Under the pieces are notes generated by a model. It had not been told where the DNA came from, made no database searches, and saw nothing but the letters and a program-made list of their open reading frames with translations. Of a stretch of DNA of 64,000 bases, positions 27,641 through 38,439 are shown piece by piece. Source of the stretch: Psychrobacter submarinus. Its GTDB lineage: Bacteria; Pseudomonadota; Gammaproteobacteria; Pseudomonadales; Moraxellaceae. The stretch is from the NCBI RefSeq assembly GCF_904846685.1, contig NZ_CAJHBQ010000001.1:1364001-1428000 (forward strand). The letters run 5' to 3'. The first letter of the stretch is position 1. The number at the start of each line of letters is the position of its first letter. A program made the translations under genes and the position numbers.

Positions 27641-28620
27641 ACCCCACTCTCAACTTCGAAAGTGATTGAAAAAAGAAGAGCACCTCACTAATCTATTGTT
27701 TTCGACCAAGAATACAATGGAGTTGTGAGATGCCCATAGACGAATTTATCATCAATATCTATTTAATGGTAGAGCAATATTACAAAATAGTCGTCACCAA
27801 ACCCTTGCGAAGTGCAGGTTACGCGCCAAAGCTAAGTGATCCTGAGGTTATTTGCATGGAGATGGTCGGTGAATTTTTACACCTTGATCAAGACAAACAA
27901 ATTTGGCAATACTTTACCCAGCATTGGCAAGACTGGTTTCCAGCCATCGGCTCATACCCTAACTTCGCAAAGCACTGCGCCAATCTGTGGCAAGTCAAAC
28001 AGCAGATACAAGATAAAGTCAGTGAACTTGAGGGCCGTGACAACATTCATTTTATGGATGGCTTTCCGATACCCGTCTGTCATTATGGACGCGCTTATCG
28101 GCATAAAAACTATCAAGACTTAGCGGCTTTTAGCTACTGTGCGGCTAAGCAAGAGAGGTACTATGGCTTTGAAGGACATTTGCTTGTTAACTTATCGGGC
28201 ATGATTAAAGGCTTTACCTTTGCTCCTGCCAATGTTGATGAAAGAGCGGTTGCCCCAGAAATCACCACTCATATTCATGGGCTACTTGGCGCTGATAAAG
28301 GGTATATCAGCCCTAGTCTGACATCGTACTACGACGCTCAAGGCGTGGATTTACAAACGCCACTCAGAGCCAACATGAAAGAGGATAGACCCAAACCTGT
28401 GGTAAGGCGGCTAATGAAAGCCCGCCGTATCGTTGAAACAGTCATTGGTCAGTTATCAGAACGATTTAATATACAAAAGGTACGAGCAAGAGATTTATGG
28501 CATTTGTCTCATCGATTGATTCGTAAGATTCTTTCACACAATCTGTGCTTTGTACTCAACAAAAAACTTGGTAACCCGCCTCTTCAGTTTGATTTGCTTA
28601 TTTCAAGTTGAGAGTGGGGT
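27641..28620 (+). mobile_element. IS982-like insertion sequence, copy 1
   Basis: A 980-bp element with perfect 16-bp terminal inverted repeats (ACCCCACTCTCAACTT at the left, its complement at the right end). It is flanked by the 7-bp direct repeat ttaatta at 27634-27640 and 28621-28627. Transposase starts at offset 89 exactly as in copy 2 at 61084-62063, and the two copies appear identical wherever I compared them. It is inserted between rdgB and tig. Confidence 0.95.
27730..28611 (+). CDS. IS982-family transposase (copy 1)
   Basis: A DDE transposase of 293 residues, the usual IS982 length. A plausible triad is the Asp of FMDGFPIPVCHYGRAYRH, the Asp of LLGADKGYI and the Glu of RRIVETVIGQLSERF. 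The reading frame is intact and encodes the same protein as 61173-62054. Assignment to IS982 rests on overall length, motif pattern and end sequence; an IS5-like label is the alternative. Confidence 0.92.
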   Translation: MPIDEFIINIYLMVEQYYKIVVTKPLRSAGYAPKLSDPEVICMEMVGEFLHLDQDKQIWQYFTQHWQDWFPAIGSYPNFAKHCANLWQVKQQIQDKVSELEGRDNIHFMDGFPIPVCHYGRAYRHKNYQDLAAFSYCAAKQERYYGFEGHLLVNLSGMIKGFTFAPANVDERAVAPEITTHIHGLLGADKGYISPSLTSYYDAQGVDLQTPLRANMKEDRPKPVVRRLMKARRIVETVIGQLSERFNIQKVRARDLWHLSHRLIRKILSHNLCFVLNKKLGNPPLQFDLLISS

Positions 28621-28915
28621 TTAATTAGTAGATAGATTATACTGTTCTACTTTTAAATTTTATTGCTGCTGGGCTTTGGCCCTTTTATTTGATAAAAGAC
28701 TGACTAAAACAGTAATCAGGGTTACAGGCAGCGGTAATGGTTATCAGCGCTCAGTGTTCAAAGCTCAGTATTTAAGGCTAAGTATTTTAACCTGATTGTT
28801 TAAAGCTGATATCTGCAAGACCCTATTCATTCTAACGGCAATCGATAACTCGTTTATCTTTATCCATATATAAGCGCGATTGGCTATTATTTTAATCATC
28901 TAAGGTGTAATTAAC

Positions 28916-30259
28916 ATGGCTACAGATTTACAAGTCACAACCAACAAGCTGTCTAACAAAGAGACTCAGCTGACGGTTAAAGTCCCCGTAGAAAAAATCC
29001 AAAGTAAAGTCGAAGGCCGCATCAGCCAAGTGGCGAAAACCGCCAAAATCGACGGTTTCCGTAAAGGCAAAGTGCCAATGTCGCACATCCGCTCACAGTA
29101 TGGCGCGGGCATTCAGCAAGAAGTGATCAATGATGTCATTCGTGATACGGTCTTTGAAGCGATCAAAGAAGAGGACATCCGCGCCGTTGGTATGCCAAAT
29201 ATCGACGACGTTAAACTTGAAGATGACTTCTTAGTGTATCAAGCGACTGTTGAGATCTTCCCAGAAGTGGAAGTACAAGGTATCGATGAGATCGAAGTAG
29301 AGCGTCATACTGCTACTGTTGATGATGCTGATGTCGATACTATGATCGAAAACCTACAAAAGCAGCGTCAAGAGTACGTTGAGAAAAAAGGTAAAGCGAC
29401 CAAAGATACCCAGGTCACTTTCGACTTTGAAGGTTCAATCGACGGCGAGAAGTTTGAAGGCGGTAGCGCTGAAGACTTCAAACTAGTCATCGGTAGCGGC
29501 CAGATGATTCCAGGCTTTGAAGACGGTATCAAAGGCATGAAAGCTGGCGAAGAAAAGACCATCGATGTGACTTTCCCAGAAGATTATCAAGCCGAAAACT
29601 TAGCAGGTAAAGAAGCTCAGTTCAAGATCAATGTCAAATTGGTCGAAAAACCTAAGTTACCTGAGATCGATGAAGAGTTCCTTGAGCTGTTCGGCGTGAC
29701 TGAAGGCGGCGTAGACAAACTAAAAGAAGATGTGCGCAAAAATATGGAACGCGAAATCAAGAACGCCGCGCGTAGCCAAGTGAAGCAAGCGACTTTTGAT
29801 GCGCTACTAGAGAAAAACGAATTTGATGTGCCAAGCGCGATGCTAGAGCAAGAGATCGATCGTCAGCGCAGCATGATGATGCAGCGTTTCGCTCAGCAGT
29901 TCGGCTCAAGCGCTGATAGCTTTGATAAAGATATGCTTCCTAATGAGCTGTTCGAAGAGCAAGCCTTACGTGCCGCGCGTCTAGGTATCATCGTCGCTCG
30001 CCTCATCGATACTCAGGGTATTGAAGTCGATCAAGATCGCGTCGAGACTTTCATCAAAGAAGCTGCTGAAAACTACGAAGATCCAGCTGAGGTCATCGAG
30101 TACTATACTAATGACAAGCAGCAACGCGCAAATATCGAATCAGTCGTGTTAGAAGACCAAGTGGTTGACTATTTGATTGAGCAAGGTAAAGTCACTGATA
30201 AAGAAGTCAGCTATCAAGACCTGCTCGCGGCTCAGCAACAGCAGCAGCAAGCAATGTAG
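28916..30259 (+). CDS. tig: Trigger factor (ribosome-associated chaperone, PPIase)
   Basis: A 447-residue chaperone (E. coli 432). The N-terminal ribosome-binding domain has the [17 protein letters not shown] signature near 44-60. The central FKBP-type prolyl isomerase domain (about 160-245) includes [17 protein letters not shown] and [21 protein letters not shown] helical C-terminal domain ends in a glutamine tract. It is first in the conserved tig-clpP-clpX neighbourhood, though a terminator stands between tig and clpP. Confidence 0.97.
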   Translation: MATDLQVTTNKLSNKETQLTVKVPVEKIQSKVEGRISQVAKTAKIDGFRKGKVPMSHIRSQYGAGIQQEVINDVIRDTVFEAIKEEDIRAVGMPNIDDVKLEDDFLVYQATVEIFPEVEVQGIDEIEVERHTATVDDADVDTMIENLQKQRQEYVEKKGKATKDTQVTFDFEGSIDGEKFEGGSAEDFKLVIGSGQMIPGFEDGIKGMKAGEEKTIDVTFPEDYQAENLAGKEAQFKINVKLVEKPKLPEIDEEFLELFGVTEGGVDKLKEDVRKNMEREIKNAARSQVKQATFDALLEKNEFDVPSAMLEQEIDRQRSMMMQRFAQQFGSSADSFDKDMLPNELFEEQALRAARLGIIVARLIDTQGIEVDQDRVETFIKEAAENYEDPAEVIEYYTNDKQQRANIESVVLEDQVVDYLIEQGKVTDKEVSYQDLLAAQQQQQQAM

Positions 30260-30333
30260 TCAGTGAGTCTTACCGCCTGTGCGCATGAATGAGCGATCAT
30301 TACCGCATTGAGCGCTAGCGAGATATATAAATT

Positions 30334-30362
30334 GCCTCAACACCTTTGTTGGGGCATTTTTG
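30334..30362 (+). terminator. Terminator after tig
   Basis: The arms gcctcaaca and tgttggggc (one G-U pair) close a CCTT loop and are followed by ATTTTT. Transcription into clpP may therefore come mostly from a separate promoter in the 290 bases that follow, where I see no gene. Confidence 0.8.
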
Positions 30363-30650
30363 TCAGTACGATTTGCTTTTGGCTACGACGAATAGTGAGT
30401 TTTTTACTATCTTTGCTACGCTGCCCTTGATAATTGATGACTGACGCCTTATTAATAGGGGATAATTTATCATTTGTGACGCTAAGCATTTACTAGTACG
30501 CCCTAAAAAAGTTACTATTGCTGGACTTTTTAATTTATAGCTTAGTCCGTTCACAGACTAATCCCTCTATTCTAAAAACAGCGTTTTTTATAAAAACAGT
30601 TATTTTATTACTACCCTTTTCTATTTACCTTTAAATATTAGGACATTTCT

Positions 30651-31340
30651 ATGACAGATTATGATCGCATCACTGCTAATCCTCATTTCGATATGCTGAT
30701 GAGCGCCCACGATCAAGTGCAAAGTTCAGGCCAAGCGGCACAAGGCGCTCTCGTTCCTATGGTGGTTGAACAATCGGCGCGCGGCGAGCGTTCGTTCGAT
30801 ATTTTCTCGCGTCTATTACGTGAGCGGGTGATATTTTTGACCGGTCAAGTCGAAGATCACATGGCCAACCTTATCGTCGCTCAGTTGCTATTCTTAGAAG
30901 CGGAAAACCCGGACAAAGATATCCATTTATATATCAACTCTCCAGGTGGTTCTGTAAGTGCCGGTCTCGCTATTTTTGATACCATGAACTTCATCAAGCC
31001 TGAAGTGTCAACCATCTGTATGGGCGGCGCTTATAGCATGGGTTCGTTCTTGTTGGCAGCGGGCGAGCGCGGTAAACGCTATGCGCTAGCTAATTCGCGC
31101 GTAATGATTCATCAGCCATCGGGCGGCGCGCAAGGTCAGGCGACTGATATCGAGATTAACGCGCGTGAAATCATCAAGACTCGTGCCCGTCTCAATGAGA
31201 TTTTGGCTGAGCGTACTGGCCAGCCAGTAGAGAAAATCGAAAAAGACGTTGAGCGTGACTACTGGTTAGATGCCAAGGAAGCCAAAGAGTATGGTTTAGT
31301 CGATGAAGTATTAGAGCGTCGCCCTGCTGACCTTAAGTAA
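30651..31340 (+). CDS. clpP: ATP-dependent Clp protease proteolytic subunit
   Basis: A 229-residue serine peptidase forming the Clp tetradecamer. The triad fits Ser129 in [14 protein letters not shown], His154 in [10 protein letters not shown] and an Asp in [14 protein letters not shown]. The oxyanion segment [17 protein letters not shown] is present. The nucleophile loop reads GGAYSMG where most ClpP have GQAASMG. The N-terminal 40 residues include the usual propeptide and loop. It is followed 140 bases later by clpX. Confidence 0.97.
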   Translation: MTDYDRITANPHFDMLMSAHDQVQSSGQAAQGALVPMVVEQSARGERSFDIFSRLLRERVIFLTGQVEDHMANLIVAQLLFLEAENPDKDIHLYINSPGGSVSAGLAIFDTMNFIKPEVSTICMGGAYSMGSFLLAAGERGKRYALANSRVMIHQPSGGAQGQATDIEINAREIIKTRARLNEILAERTGQPVEKIEKDVERDYWLDAKEAKEYGLVDEVLERRPADLK

Positions 31341-31480
31341 TCTCTGATAGTTATGATTGAATACTGAATACTCTAATGCTGATAATTTAAGTAGTAAGTC
31401 ACTAGGGTTTAAGTAGACGACTGACTCACCGTTATCGATAAGTTTTAAACTAAAAAGCAAGATTTTAGGAGTGCCTTTAT

Positions 31481-32755
31481 ATGGCAAAAGATAAGACCCC
31501 GCAGTGCTCATTTTGCGGTAAAGCCAAAAGTGAAGTAAAACAGTTAATTGCCGCTGATGATGCCAATATCTGTAATGAATGTATTGAGCTTTGTACTGAC
31601 CTCATCGTAGACAGCGTTGACGAGGAAGAAACAGATGGCGAGCTTGATACCTCATGGGTCAACAAAAAGCTACCGACTCCTAAGGAGCTGCGCGCCAAGC
31701 TTGATGACTATGTAATCGGTCAGGACGCGGCCAAAAAAGCCTTGGCCGTTGCGGTTTATAACCACTATAAGCGCCTGAAAGTCAGCCAAACTTTGGCCAG
31801 TGATAAGAAAAAAGCTAAGATCGGCGCGGATGATGCGATGGTTGAGTTGGCCAAGAGTAATATTTTGCTAATCGGTCCGACCGGCTCAGGTAAAACCTTA
31901 CTCGCGCAGACGTTAGCGCGCCTTCTTGACGTGCCTTTCGCTATGGCGGATGCAACAACGCTCACCGAAGCGGGTTATGTCGGTGAAGATGTCGAAAACA
32001 TCGTACAAAAACTACTGCAAGCTTCTGATTATGATGTCAGCAAAGCCGAACAAGGTATCATCTATATCGATGAGATCGACAAAATCAGTAAAAAAGGTGA
32101 GAACCTATCGATCACTCGTGATGTCTCAGGCGAAGGCGTTCAGCAAGCACTGCTCAAGCTCATCGAAGGCACAGTTGCTGCTATTCCGCCGCATGGTGGT
32201 CGCAAGCATCCACAGCAAGAGCTGATCCAAGTCGATACCAGTAATATCCTGATTATCGTAGGTGGTGCTTTTGCTGGTCTCGATAAAGTCATCCAGCAGC
32301 GCACTGAAAAAGGCGGTATCGGTTTCAATGCTGATGTCAGCTCAAAAGACGATAGCCGCCGCAGCTCAGACTTACTACAGCTTGTCGAGCCAGAGGATTT
32401 GATTAAGTTTGGCCTGATCCCAGAGCTGATTGGCCGTTTGCCGGTATTAGCCGCATTAGAAGAGCTCGACGAAAATGCGCTCATCCAGATATTGACCGAG
32501 CCTAAGAACGCTTTGGTGAAGCAATACGAGTATCTCTTCGATATGGAAGGCGCTAAGATTACCTTTACCGAAAAGGCGCTTGATGCCATTGCCAAAAAAG
32601 CCATGGAGCGCAAAACAGGGGCGCGTGGGCTACGTTCTATCGTCGAAAACGCCTTGCTAGAAACTATGTATGAGCTACCATCGATGGAAAATGCTAAGTC
32701 AGTCACTGTCGATGATACCGTCATCAACGAAGGCAAAATCCCTAAAATTGCCTAG
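31481..32755 (+). CDS. clpX: ATP-dependent Clp protease ATP-binding subunit ClpX
   Basis: A 424-residue AAA+ unfoldase that feeds ClpP. The N-terminal zinc-binding domain has Cys9, Cys12, Cys31 and Cys34. Walker A is GPTGSGKT at 132-139 and Walker B is [10 protein letters not shown]. The ClpP-docking loop, IGF-like, is present in GGIGFNADV. Sensor II lies in [10 protein letters not shown]. The gene is plus-strand, immediately downstream of clpP. AGGAG precedes the ATG. Confidence 0.98.
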   Translation: MAKDKTPQCSFCGKAKSEVKQLIAADDANICNECIELCTDLIVDSVDEEETDGELDTSWVNKKLPTPKELRAKLDDYVIGQDAAKKALAVAVYNHYKRLKVSQTLASDKKKAKIGADDAMVELAKSNILLIGPTGSGKTLLAQTLARLLDVPFAMADATTLTEAGYVGEDVENIVQKLLQASDYDVSKAEQGIIYIDEIDKISKKGENLSITRDVSGEGVQQALLKLIEGTVAAIPPHGGRKHPQQELIQVDTSNILIIVGGAFAGLDKVIQQRTEKGGIGFNADVSSKDDSRRSSDLLQLVEPEDLIKFGLIPELIGRLPVLAALEELDENALIQILTEPKNALVKQYEYLFDMEGAKITFTEKALDAIAKKAMERKTGARGLRSIVENALLETMYELPSMENAKSVTVDDTVINEGKIPKIA

Positions 32756-32795
32756 CTCTTTATTGTTGGCAGTTATAGGCTTATTAAATAATACA

Positions 32796-32832
32796 AAGGT
32801 GTCTAGCATTATGTATGCTAGGCACTTTTTTT
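32796..32832 (+). terminator. Terminator after clpX
   Basis: The arms gtgtctagcat and atgctaggcac (one G-U pair) are followed by a long T-run, 40 bases after the clpX stop. Confidence 0.85.
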
Positions 32833-33006
32833 TATGTTAAAAGATGACAGCTGCGTATACTGATGGGTTTCAATTGCAAGCCTAAGTCGTGATAAGCTCA
32901 TATCATGTTCGTTTGTATTTAACGTGTTATTTTATCTATTTAACGCTCGTACTTAATACCTCATTACTTTTATTATTACCCTCATCATTACAAAGGATTG
33001 TTACTC

Positions 33007-34032
33007 ATGTTGAACTCTATGACCGCGGCTCTACGCCAGCATTTGCCTGACTCCTTACAACCTCATGCCTCCAATAGCACGCAAAGCGAAGATATCAGCG
33101 ACTTTTATAGAGGTCACGTCGCCGCGATTACTGGTGCAGGCTCGGGTATGGGCCGCGCGCTTGCCATCCATTTGGCCAAAATGGGCTGTGAGGTGGCGCT
33201 CTCAGATATCGGTGCAGAGCCGCTCGCTGAAACGCAAAAACTGCTCGAAGGTTATGATGTTAAAAGCACTATTAGTGTCCTTGATGTTGCGGACAAAGAT
33301 GCCGTTTATAACTGGGCGGATAGCGTAGTCGCCGACCACGGCAAAGTGAACTTTGTGTTCAATAATGCCGGCGTGGCGCTCTACTCGACGGTCGAAGGTA
33401 GTAGTTTAGAGGAGCTAGAATGGGTGATGGATATCAACTTCTGGGGCGTGGTATATGGCACCAAGGCCTTTTTGCCACTGATCAAAAACAGCGTCAAGCT
33501 CAGTGAAACCAATGCCAGTAAAGCCAAAGCCGATAATAAATCACGTCAATTCTATGAGCATGGGCACATCGTTAATATCTCAAGCCTATTTGGTCTCACC
33601 GCTCAGCCGTCTCAGTCTGCTTATAACGCTAGTAAGTTTGCGGTACGCGGCTTCACTGAGAGCTTGCGTCAAGAGCTCGATATTCAGCGTAGCGGCGTCT
33701 CAGCGACTTGTATTCATCCGGGCGGTATCCGTACTAATATCGCCAACAGCGCCCGCGGTAACGATAGCATCAGCGAGCTTGGCATGCGCTCAGGCCCGAG
33801 CGCCATTCGCAGCTTTAATAAGTTTTTGAAATTTGATGCCAATGAGGCCGCTTGGATTATTCTAGAAGCCGCCGCTACCAATCAGCCGCGGCGCTTGATT
33901 GGTAATGATGCTAAGATGATAGATGCGGTGCAGCGGGTATTTCCAAACCGTTATAGCAAGATATTGAATGACGTTAATAAGCTATCTCGCAAGATTAAAA
34001 AACGCAACTCAGCAAAAACCAGTCGTTCTTAG
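33007..34032 (+). CDS. Short-chain dehydrogenase/reductase (SDR)
   Basis: A classical SDR of about 341 residues. The cofactor motif TGAGSGMGRALAIH is near 41-54, NNAG is in FVFNNAGVALYS, the catalytic serine lies in VNISSLFG, and YxxxK is AYNASKFAVRG. The acidic residue after the second strand (SDIG) favours NAD over NADP. The C-terminal extension of about 70 residues ends in a basic tail. I chose the ATG at 33007 over an in-frame TTG at 32998, because AAAGGA lies 9 bases before it. Substrate unknown. Confidence 0.88.
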   Translation: MLNSMTAALRQHLPDSLQPHASNSTQSEDISDFYRGHVAAITGAGSGMGRALAIHLAKMGCEVALSDIGAEPLAETQKLLEGYDVKSTISVLDVADKDAVYNWADSVVADHGKVNFVFNNAGVALYSTVEGSSLEELEWVMDINFWGVVYGTKAFLPLIKNSVKLSETNASKAKADNKSRQFYEHGHIVNISSLFGLTAQPSQSAYNASKFAVRGFTESLRQELDIQRSGVSATCIHPGGIRTNIANSARGNDSISELGMRSGPSAIRSFNKFLKFDANEAAWIILEAAATNQPRRLIGNDAKMIDAVQRVFPNRYSKILNDVNKLSRKIKKRNSAKTSRS

Positions 34033-34070
34033 TTCACTTGTTTGTTTAATCTCTCATTTATGATGGCAAT

Positions 34071-34107
34071 AAAAAAACGCCTAAGCTTTAGAGCTTAGGC
34101 GTTTTTT
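34071..34107. terminator. Bidirectional terminator
   Basis: A near-perfect hairpin with arms aaaacgcctaagct and agcttaggcgtttt, A-tract before and T-tract after. It separates the SDR gene from the convergent PTS gene. Confidence 0.9.
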
Positions 34108-34152
34108 ATAGTTGCGAGTTTTGTATATATGCGTTTATTTATTGCACGCGCG

Positions 34153-35247
34153 TTAGGGTAATTTCATATCTCCCGCGACTAGCCAGCCTGATTTTCGCAT
34201 TAGCCAAGCCACAGATCCTGCAATGATAGCCGGTAGTACAAACATCAGTAAGATAATCGCCGTCCACAACTGCGTGGTGCTCATCAGGCCTTGCGATGCT
34301 TCAATCACCCCAAATACTCCTACCAGTCCAGCCGTACCCATACCTGCGCCGGTCGCAGTACAAGCCAGCTTAAACACTACTGTTGCGATAGGTCCAACGA
34401 TGGCGCTCGCTACGATGGCAGGTAATAAGATAATCGGCTTTTTGAGGACATTAGGAATTTGCAGCATGCTCGTACCAAGGCCCTGCGAGATGACGCCACT
34501 AAAGCCATTATCCTTAAAGCTAGCAACCGCGAAGCCAATCATGTGCGCAGCACAGCCGACCACCGCCGCGCCGCCAGCGAGGCCGCCAAGGCCAATGGCG
34601 ATACAGATAGCCGCACTAGAGGTTGGTAGTGTCAATAAGATACCGACGATGACCGCGATGACGATGCCCATGAGTAGCGGCTGTAATTCCGTGGCTGCTT
34701 GAATGCCTTGACCAACTGCATTGACTGCGACGACTACCGGCGGATTAAGAAAAGCACACACCGCCCAAGCCACCGTACAGACTACTAAAGGCACCAGCAA
34801 GATATCGAGCTTGGTCTTACCTGAGACCCAAGTACCCGCCCGATAGGCAAACACGGAAGCTAAATAAGCGCCAATAGGATTACCAGGCAGCGCCAAAAAA
34901 GTAGCCGGCCCAGCGTCTTGCGCTGTAAACAATGTCCCTGCCATAAAGGCTTCAGTATGCGCGCCAAGCATACCAGCGACCAAGCAGCTAAGCATCACAA
35001 GCGTCGGCGCTTTGAGATAGTAAGCGATACCTACGCCTATCCCTGCGCCCATTAGCACAGAGGCAAGTTTACCGATAGCCATTAGCGCCGGGATCTGCAA
35101 CCAACCACCGATTTGCGAGATGATAAGTCCAGCGATTAAGGTGACAAATAGCCCCAAGGCCATACCTGTAAAAGCATCGATAAAATACTTTTGAAAGAAT
35201 GATTTGATCATCCCAGTTGATGCTGTTGTCGTCTCAGCTGAGTTCAT
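34153..35247 (-). CDS. Stand-alone PTS transporter subunit IIC-like membrane protein
   Basis: A 364-residue polytopic membrane protein with about nine hydrophobic helices and no soluble domain, matching the PTS_EIIC_2 type. Recognisable stretches are the N-terminal YFIDAFTGMALGLFVTLIAG, ALPGNPIGAYLASVFAYRAG, LPTSSAAICIAIGLGGLAGG and QGLGTSMLQIPNVLKKP. No EIIA, EIIB or HPr gene is nearby, so it may be a carrier that does not act by phosphotransfer, or it depends on components elsewhere. Substrate unknown. Confidence 0.82.
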   Translation of the reverse strand: MNSAETTTASTGMIKSFFQKYFIDAFTGMALGLFVTLIAGLIISQIGGWLQIPALMAIGKLASVLMGAGIGVGIAYYLKAPTLVMLSCLVAGMLGAHTEAFMAGTLFTAQDAGPATFLALPGNPIGAYLASVFAYRAGTWVSGKTKLDILLVPLVVCTVAWAVCAFLNPPVVVAVNAVGQGIQAATELQPLLMGIVIAVIVGILLTLPTSSAAICIAIGLGGLAGGAAVVGCAAHMIGFAVASFKDNGFSGVISQGLGTSMLQIPNVLKKPIILLPAIVASAIVGPIATVVFKLACTATGAGMGTAGLVGVFGVIEASQGLMSTTQLWTAIILLMFVLPAIIAGSVAWLMRKSGWLVAGDMKLP

Positions 35248-35379
35248 GAGTAGGCTCTCACTGTTCGTTTATAAAGGGCGATAGTCTTGCTGATGGCTAT
35301 CGGCTCAGATAATCCATAATTAAAATATCTTATCGTTAAAACAAGCGCTTGCTCAGTGCCCTCTGCAAAAAAATAGCAC

Positions 35380-35408
35380 AAAAAAAGCGTCGATGTGACG
35401 CTTTTTTT
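35380..35408 (-). terminator. Terminator after the SPOR-protein gene
   Basis: The arms aaaaagcgtc and gacgcttttt surround a short GATGT loop, with T-tracts on both strands. It lies 19 bases past the stop of the minus-strand gene at 35427. Confidence 0.85.
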
Positions 35409-35426
35409 GATATTAACTTCTTGCCG

Positions 35427-36260
35427 CTAGCGGCGCTGCTCGACGATAATAGAGTCGATACCGTTGTTTTGTAGGCGCTGCTGAGCGCTAGTGACTTCTT
35501 GACGAGTGGTCATCGACCGCGAAATCACTTGATAAATAGGCAAGCCATTACCAGTCGTATTTTTGACGACTTTGGCATCGACCCCTGCCATCAGCACTTG
35601 CGCGCGGCGACGATCCGCTTCATCAGCATCACCGAAGCTATTGATTTGCAGGATATAAGTTGGTGCTTGCGCTCTTTGTACTGTCGCTGCGCCGCTATTA
35701 GCAGCCGTATTGGCGTTATTGCTTGCATTACTATTAGGAGATGCAGGCGTAGTGCCGTCATAAGTGGCATTTTCTTCTACTATGGTAATCTCATTACTAG
35801 CACTGCTGTTAGCGCCGCTGTTATTAGCTGCTGAATTGCTACTCGGTTCAATCGTTGTAGTTTCAGAGATACCAAAATTGCCGGTATCATTACTATTGTC
35901 AGCGTTAGTCTCAGGCTGAGTCACGACAACATCAGCCTCAAAGTCGTCGGTAGCCCCTAAGCGATCATTCTCGGCTCCGCCGATATCTTCATCAGGAATA
36001 GTCGCCATCTCTTGGTTAGGCAAGATATCATAAAACTCATAATCGGCATTGTCAGTGTCCGTCTCCACGCGCGGCTGTATCTGCCGATCAGTATCAGCTG
36101 CGGTTTCATTGCCTGTGGGGCTGAAATTGAACAAGGGCGAGAGGTATATAAACACCCCTATCATTAGCGTCAGTATTGCACCAACGAACATCCACAATAA
36201 GCCTGATACGCTACTCGACTTACGTTTTTCAGTGGCGCCTCTAGGTTTTTTGGCTAACAT
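35427..36260 (-). CDS. SPOR-domain protein (FtsN-like)
   Basis: A 277-residue bitopic inner-membrane protein. A basic cytoplasmic leader precedes one helix at about 21-42 (LLWMFVGAILTLMIGVFIYL). A long Asn/Asp/Thr/Ser-rich, probably disordered periplasmic linker runs from about 50 to 195. A C-terminal SPOR domain from about 198 (TYILQINSFGDADEADRRRA onward) would bind denuded peptidoglycan at the septum. It lies 94 bases downstream of argS in the same direction. FtsN identity is plausible but not provable from the sequence. Confidence 0.85.
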   Translation of the reverse strand: MLAKKPRGATEKRKSSSVSGLLWMFVGAILTLMIGVFIYLSPLFNFSPTGNETAADTDRQIQPRVETDTDNADYEFYDILPNQEMATIPDEDIGGAENDRLGATDDFEADVVVTQPETNADNSNDTGNFGISETTTIEPSSNSAANNSGANSSASNEITIVEENATYDGTTPASPNSNASNNANTAANSGAATVQRAQAPTYILQINSFGDADEADRRRAQVLMAGVDAKVVKNTTGNGLPIYQVISRSMTTRQEVTSAQQRLQNNGIDSIIVEQRR

Positions 36261-36354
36261 GGATCGGTTTCTCCCTACTGAGTTTATATAAGACTATGTT
36301 GATATAAGACTATATTAATCTAAAACCACACTGATAGCAGTATAACGTATTCGC

Positions 36355-38184
36355 CTACATGCTAGAAGGCGCAGTCAGCCCTAATAGATTTAGACCATTA
36401 GCCAGTACTTGCCGAACCGCCTTTGACAAACGTAGGCGCGCCTGCATCATATCTAGCTCCTCAGCGCTCGGTGTCGCCCCTGAGGTCAAGCTCATAGGCA
36501 AGATACGGTTGGTGTCATACCAGCCGTGGAACAGCGCGGCTAACTCTTTGAGGTAGTTGGTCAAAATATGCGGCTCATAACCTGTTGCGGCGCGCAATAA
36601 AGTCGCAGGATAAGCGGCCAGCAGTTTAATAAGCGCCTCTTCGCTTGGCGCGCTCAGCAAGTTTTGCTGCGCTGCACCTACGCTGTCATCAACGCTCAGC
36701 CCGCTAGTTTCTAGTTTTTCTAATACGCGGCAGACGCGGGCGTGCGCGTACTGAATGTAGTACACTTGATTGTCTTTGCTCTGGGATTTGGCCAGCTCTA
36801 AGTCAAAGTCTACATGCACCTCAGGCTTACGCGCCACATAATAAAAACGCGCAGCATCATTACCGACCTCTTCACGTAGCTCACGCAGTGTCACAAACTC
36901 CCCAGAGCGCGAAGACATGGGTACTTTTTCGCTGCCGCGCCATAAAGCAACAAACTGCACTAACACCACATCCAAACGCTCGGCGTCGATACCAAGAGCC
37001 AATAGCGCTGCTCGGACTCGCGGCACATAACCGTGATGATCCGCGCCTAAGACATCGATAACTTTATCAAAACCACGGTCAAACTTGTTTTTGTGATAAG
37101 CGATATCGGAGGCAAAATACGTGGTCTGACCATTCGCGCGGCGCACTACCCGATCTTTTTCATCACCAAAATCTGTCGATTTAAACCAGACATTACCGTC
37201 TTTCTCGTATAGGTGGCCTTTGTCTTCTAATATTTGTAGCGCCGGCTCAATCTCATCAGTGATTGATCTTTCGCTAAACCAGCGCTCATAACGCACGCCA
37301 AAATCGTTCAAATCGTCTTTAATATCAGCCAAAATTCCCGTCAACGCGGCATTAAGAAACAACTCATAGTTCGCGCCTAACAATGCTTTACTATTGGCAA
37401 TTAAGCCATCGATATGCGCCTCTTTGTCACCTGAGATCAGCTCCTTGTCACCGTTCGCGGTGATATCGTACTGAGCATCTGCCGCAACGTCTTTGGCGAC
37501 TTGTTCAAAAGAATGCACGTAACTGTTGCCGTGCTGCGTCTTTACCATCTCTGCGATATCGCGGACATAGTCGCCTTTATAAGCGTTAGAAGGAAAAGTG
37601 ACGCTCTCGCCGTTCGCCTCTAGATAGCGCAAATAAGTACTGGTCGCCAAGATATCCATCTGCCGGCCGGCGTCATTGACATAATATTCACGGGTAACGT
37701 CATAGCCGACGGCTTCAAGCAAATTGGACACACTCATACCAAAGGCGGCGCCGCGCCCATGACCGACATGCAGGCTTGAGGTCGGATTGGCGGAGACAAA
37801 CTCGACTTGCACCTTTTGCCCTGCGTACTGTTCACTAAGACCAAAGCGGTCTTGTAGAGCGAAGATATCCTCTAAAACGGCAAACTTAGCATCACTGTTC
37901 AAAAACACGTTAATAAAGCCAGGCCCGGCGATATCCACTTGACGGATATCTTGGTTGTCAGGAAGCGCATTTACGATTTGCTCCGCTAGCGTGCGCGGAT
38001 TTGTTTTGGCGGCTTTGGCAGCGGTCATCGCGATGTTACTGGCAAAATCGCCGTGACTTAAATCCTTGGTACGAGTAATTTGGCTCTTATTTTGCCAATC
38101 AGCAGGCAATACGCCGCCTTCTTTTAGAGTTTGGACAGCATCATCAAACAGGGCGGCTAAAGTATCGATTTGGGCTTGTGACAT
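36355..38184 (-). CDS. argS: Arginyl-tRNA synthetase
   Basis: A class I synthetase of 609 residues charging tRNA-Arg. The HIGH-type signature is HVGHGRGAAFG near 139-149, preceded by EFVSANPTSSLHV. The second signature region is VPMSSRSGEFVTL. The N-terminal Add1 domain and the C-terminal DALR anticodon-binding domain (GLNLLGL end) are complete. The SPOR-domain gene follows on the same strand and may be co-transcribed. Confidence 0.97.
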   Translation of the reverse strand: MSQAQIDTLAALFDDAVQTLKEGGVLPADWQNKSQITRTKDLSHGDFASNIAMTAAKAAKTNPRTLAEQIVNALPDNQDIRQVDIAGPGFINVFLNSDAKFAVLEDIFALQDRFGLSEQYAGQKVQVEFVSANPTSSLHVGHGRGAAFGMSVSNLLEAVGYDVTREYYVNDAGRQMDILATSTYLRYLEANGESVTFPSNAYKGDYVRDIAEMVKTQHGNSYVHSFEQVAKDVAADAQYDITANGDKELISGDKEAHIDGLIANSKALLGANYELFLNAALTGILADIKDDLNDFGVRYERWFSERSITDEIEPALQILEDKGHLYEKDGNVWFKSTDFGDEKDRVVRRANGQTTYFASDIAYHKNKFDRGFDKVIDVLGADHHGYVPRVRAALLALGIDAERLDVVLVQFVALWRGSEKVPMSSRSGEFVTLRELREEVGNDAARFYYVARKPEVHVDFDLELAKSQSKDNQVYYIQYAHARVCRVLEKLETSGLSVDDSVGAAQQNLLSAPSEEALIKLLAAYPATLLRAATGYEPHILTNYLKELAALFHGWYDTNRILPMSLTSGATPSAEELDMMQARLRLSKAVRQVLANGLNLLGLTAPSSM

Positions 38185-38439
38185 AGGGGTATGAACTCAG
38201 ATAAATAGGACAAAAAAGTGATAACCCGTAAATATAACAATCTTTGGGATTTATTGCATCACAATTGACAAAAATAGTAGCGCTGTGTGCTAATTTACGC
38301 ACATAAATGGCTTAACGCTACTTCGATGACTACTTAGTCGTAATAACCAGCGCCTAGCGGTTGTCCTACAGAGTTGATACACGCATATCACAGTGATAGA
38401 AGTTATAATGCTACCCAACTTATACCATAGGATATAGAT

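Noticed and set aside
30363-30554. A 63-codon minus-strand frame between tig and clpP
   Set aside because: No ribosome binding site, no family, and it begins inside AT-rich intergenic DNA beside a terminator.
32140-32736. A 198-codon minus-strand frame opposite clpX
   Set aside because: Shadow of a strongly conserved gene with serine-rich nonsense composition.
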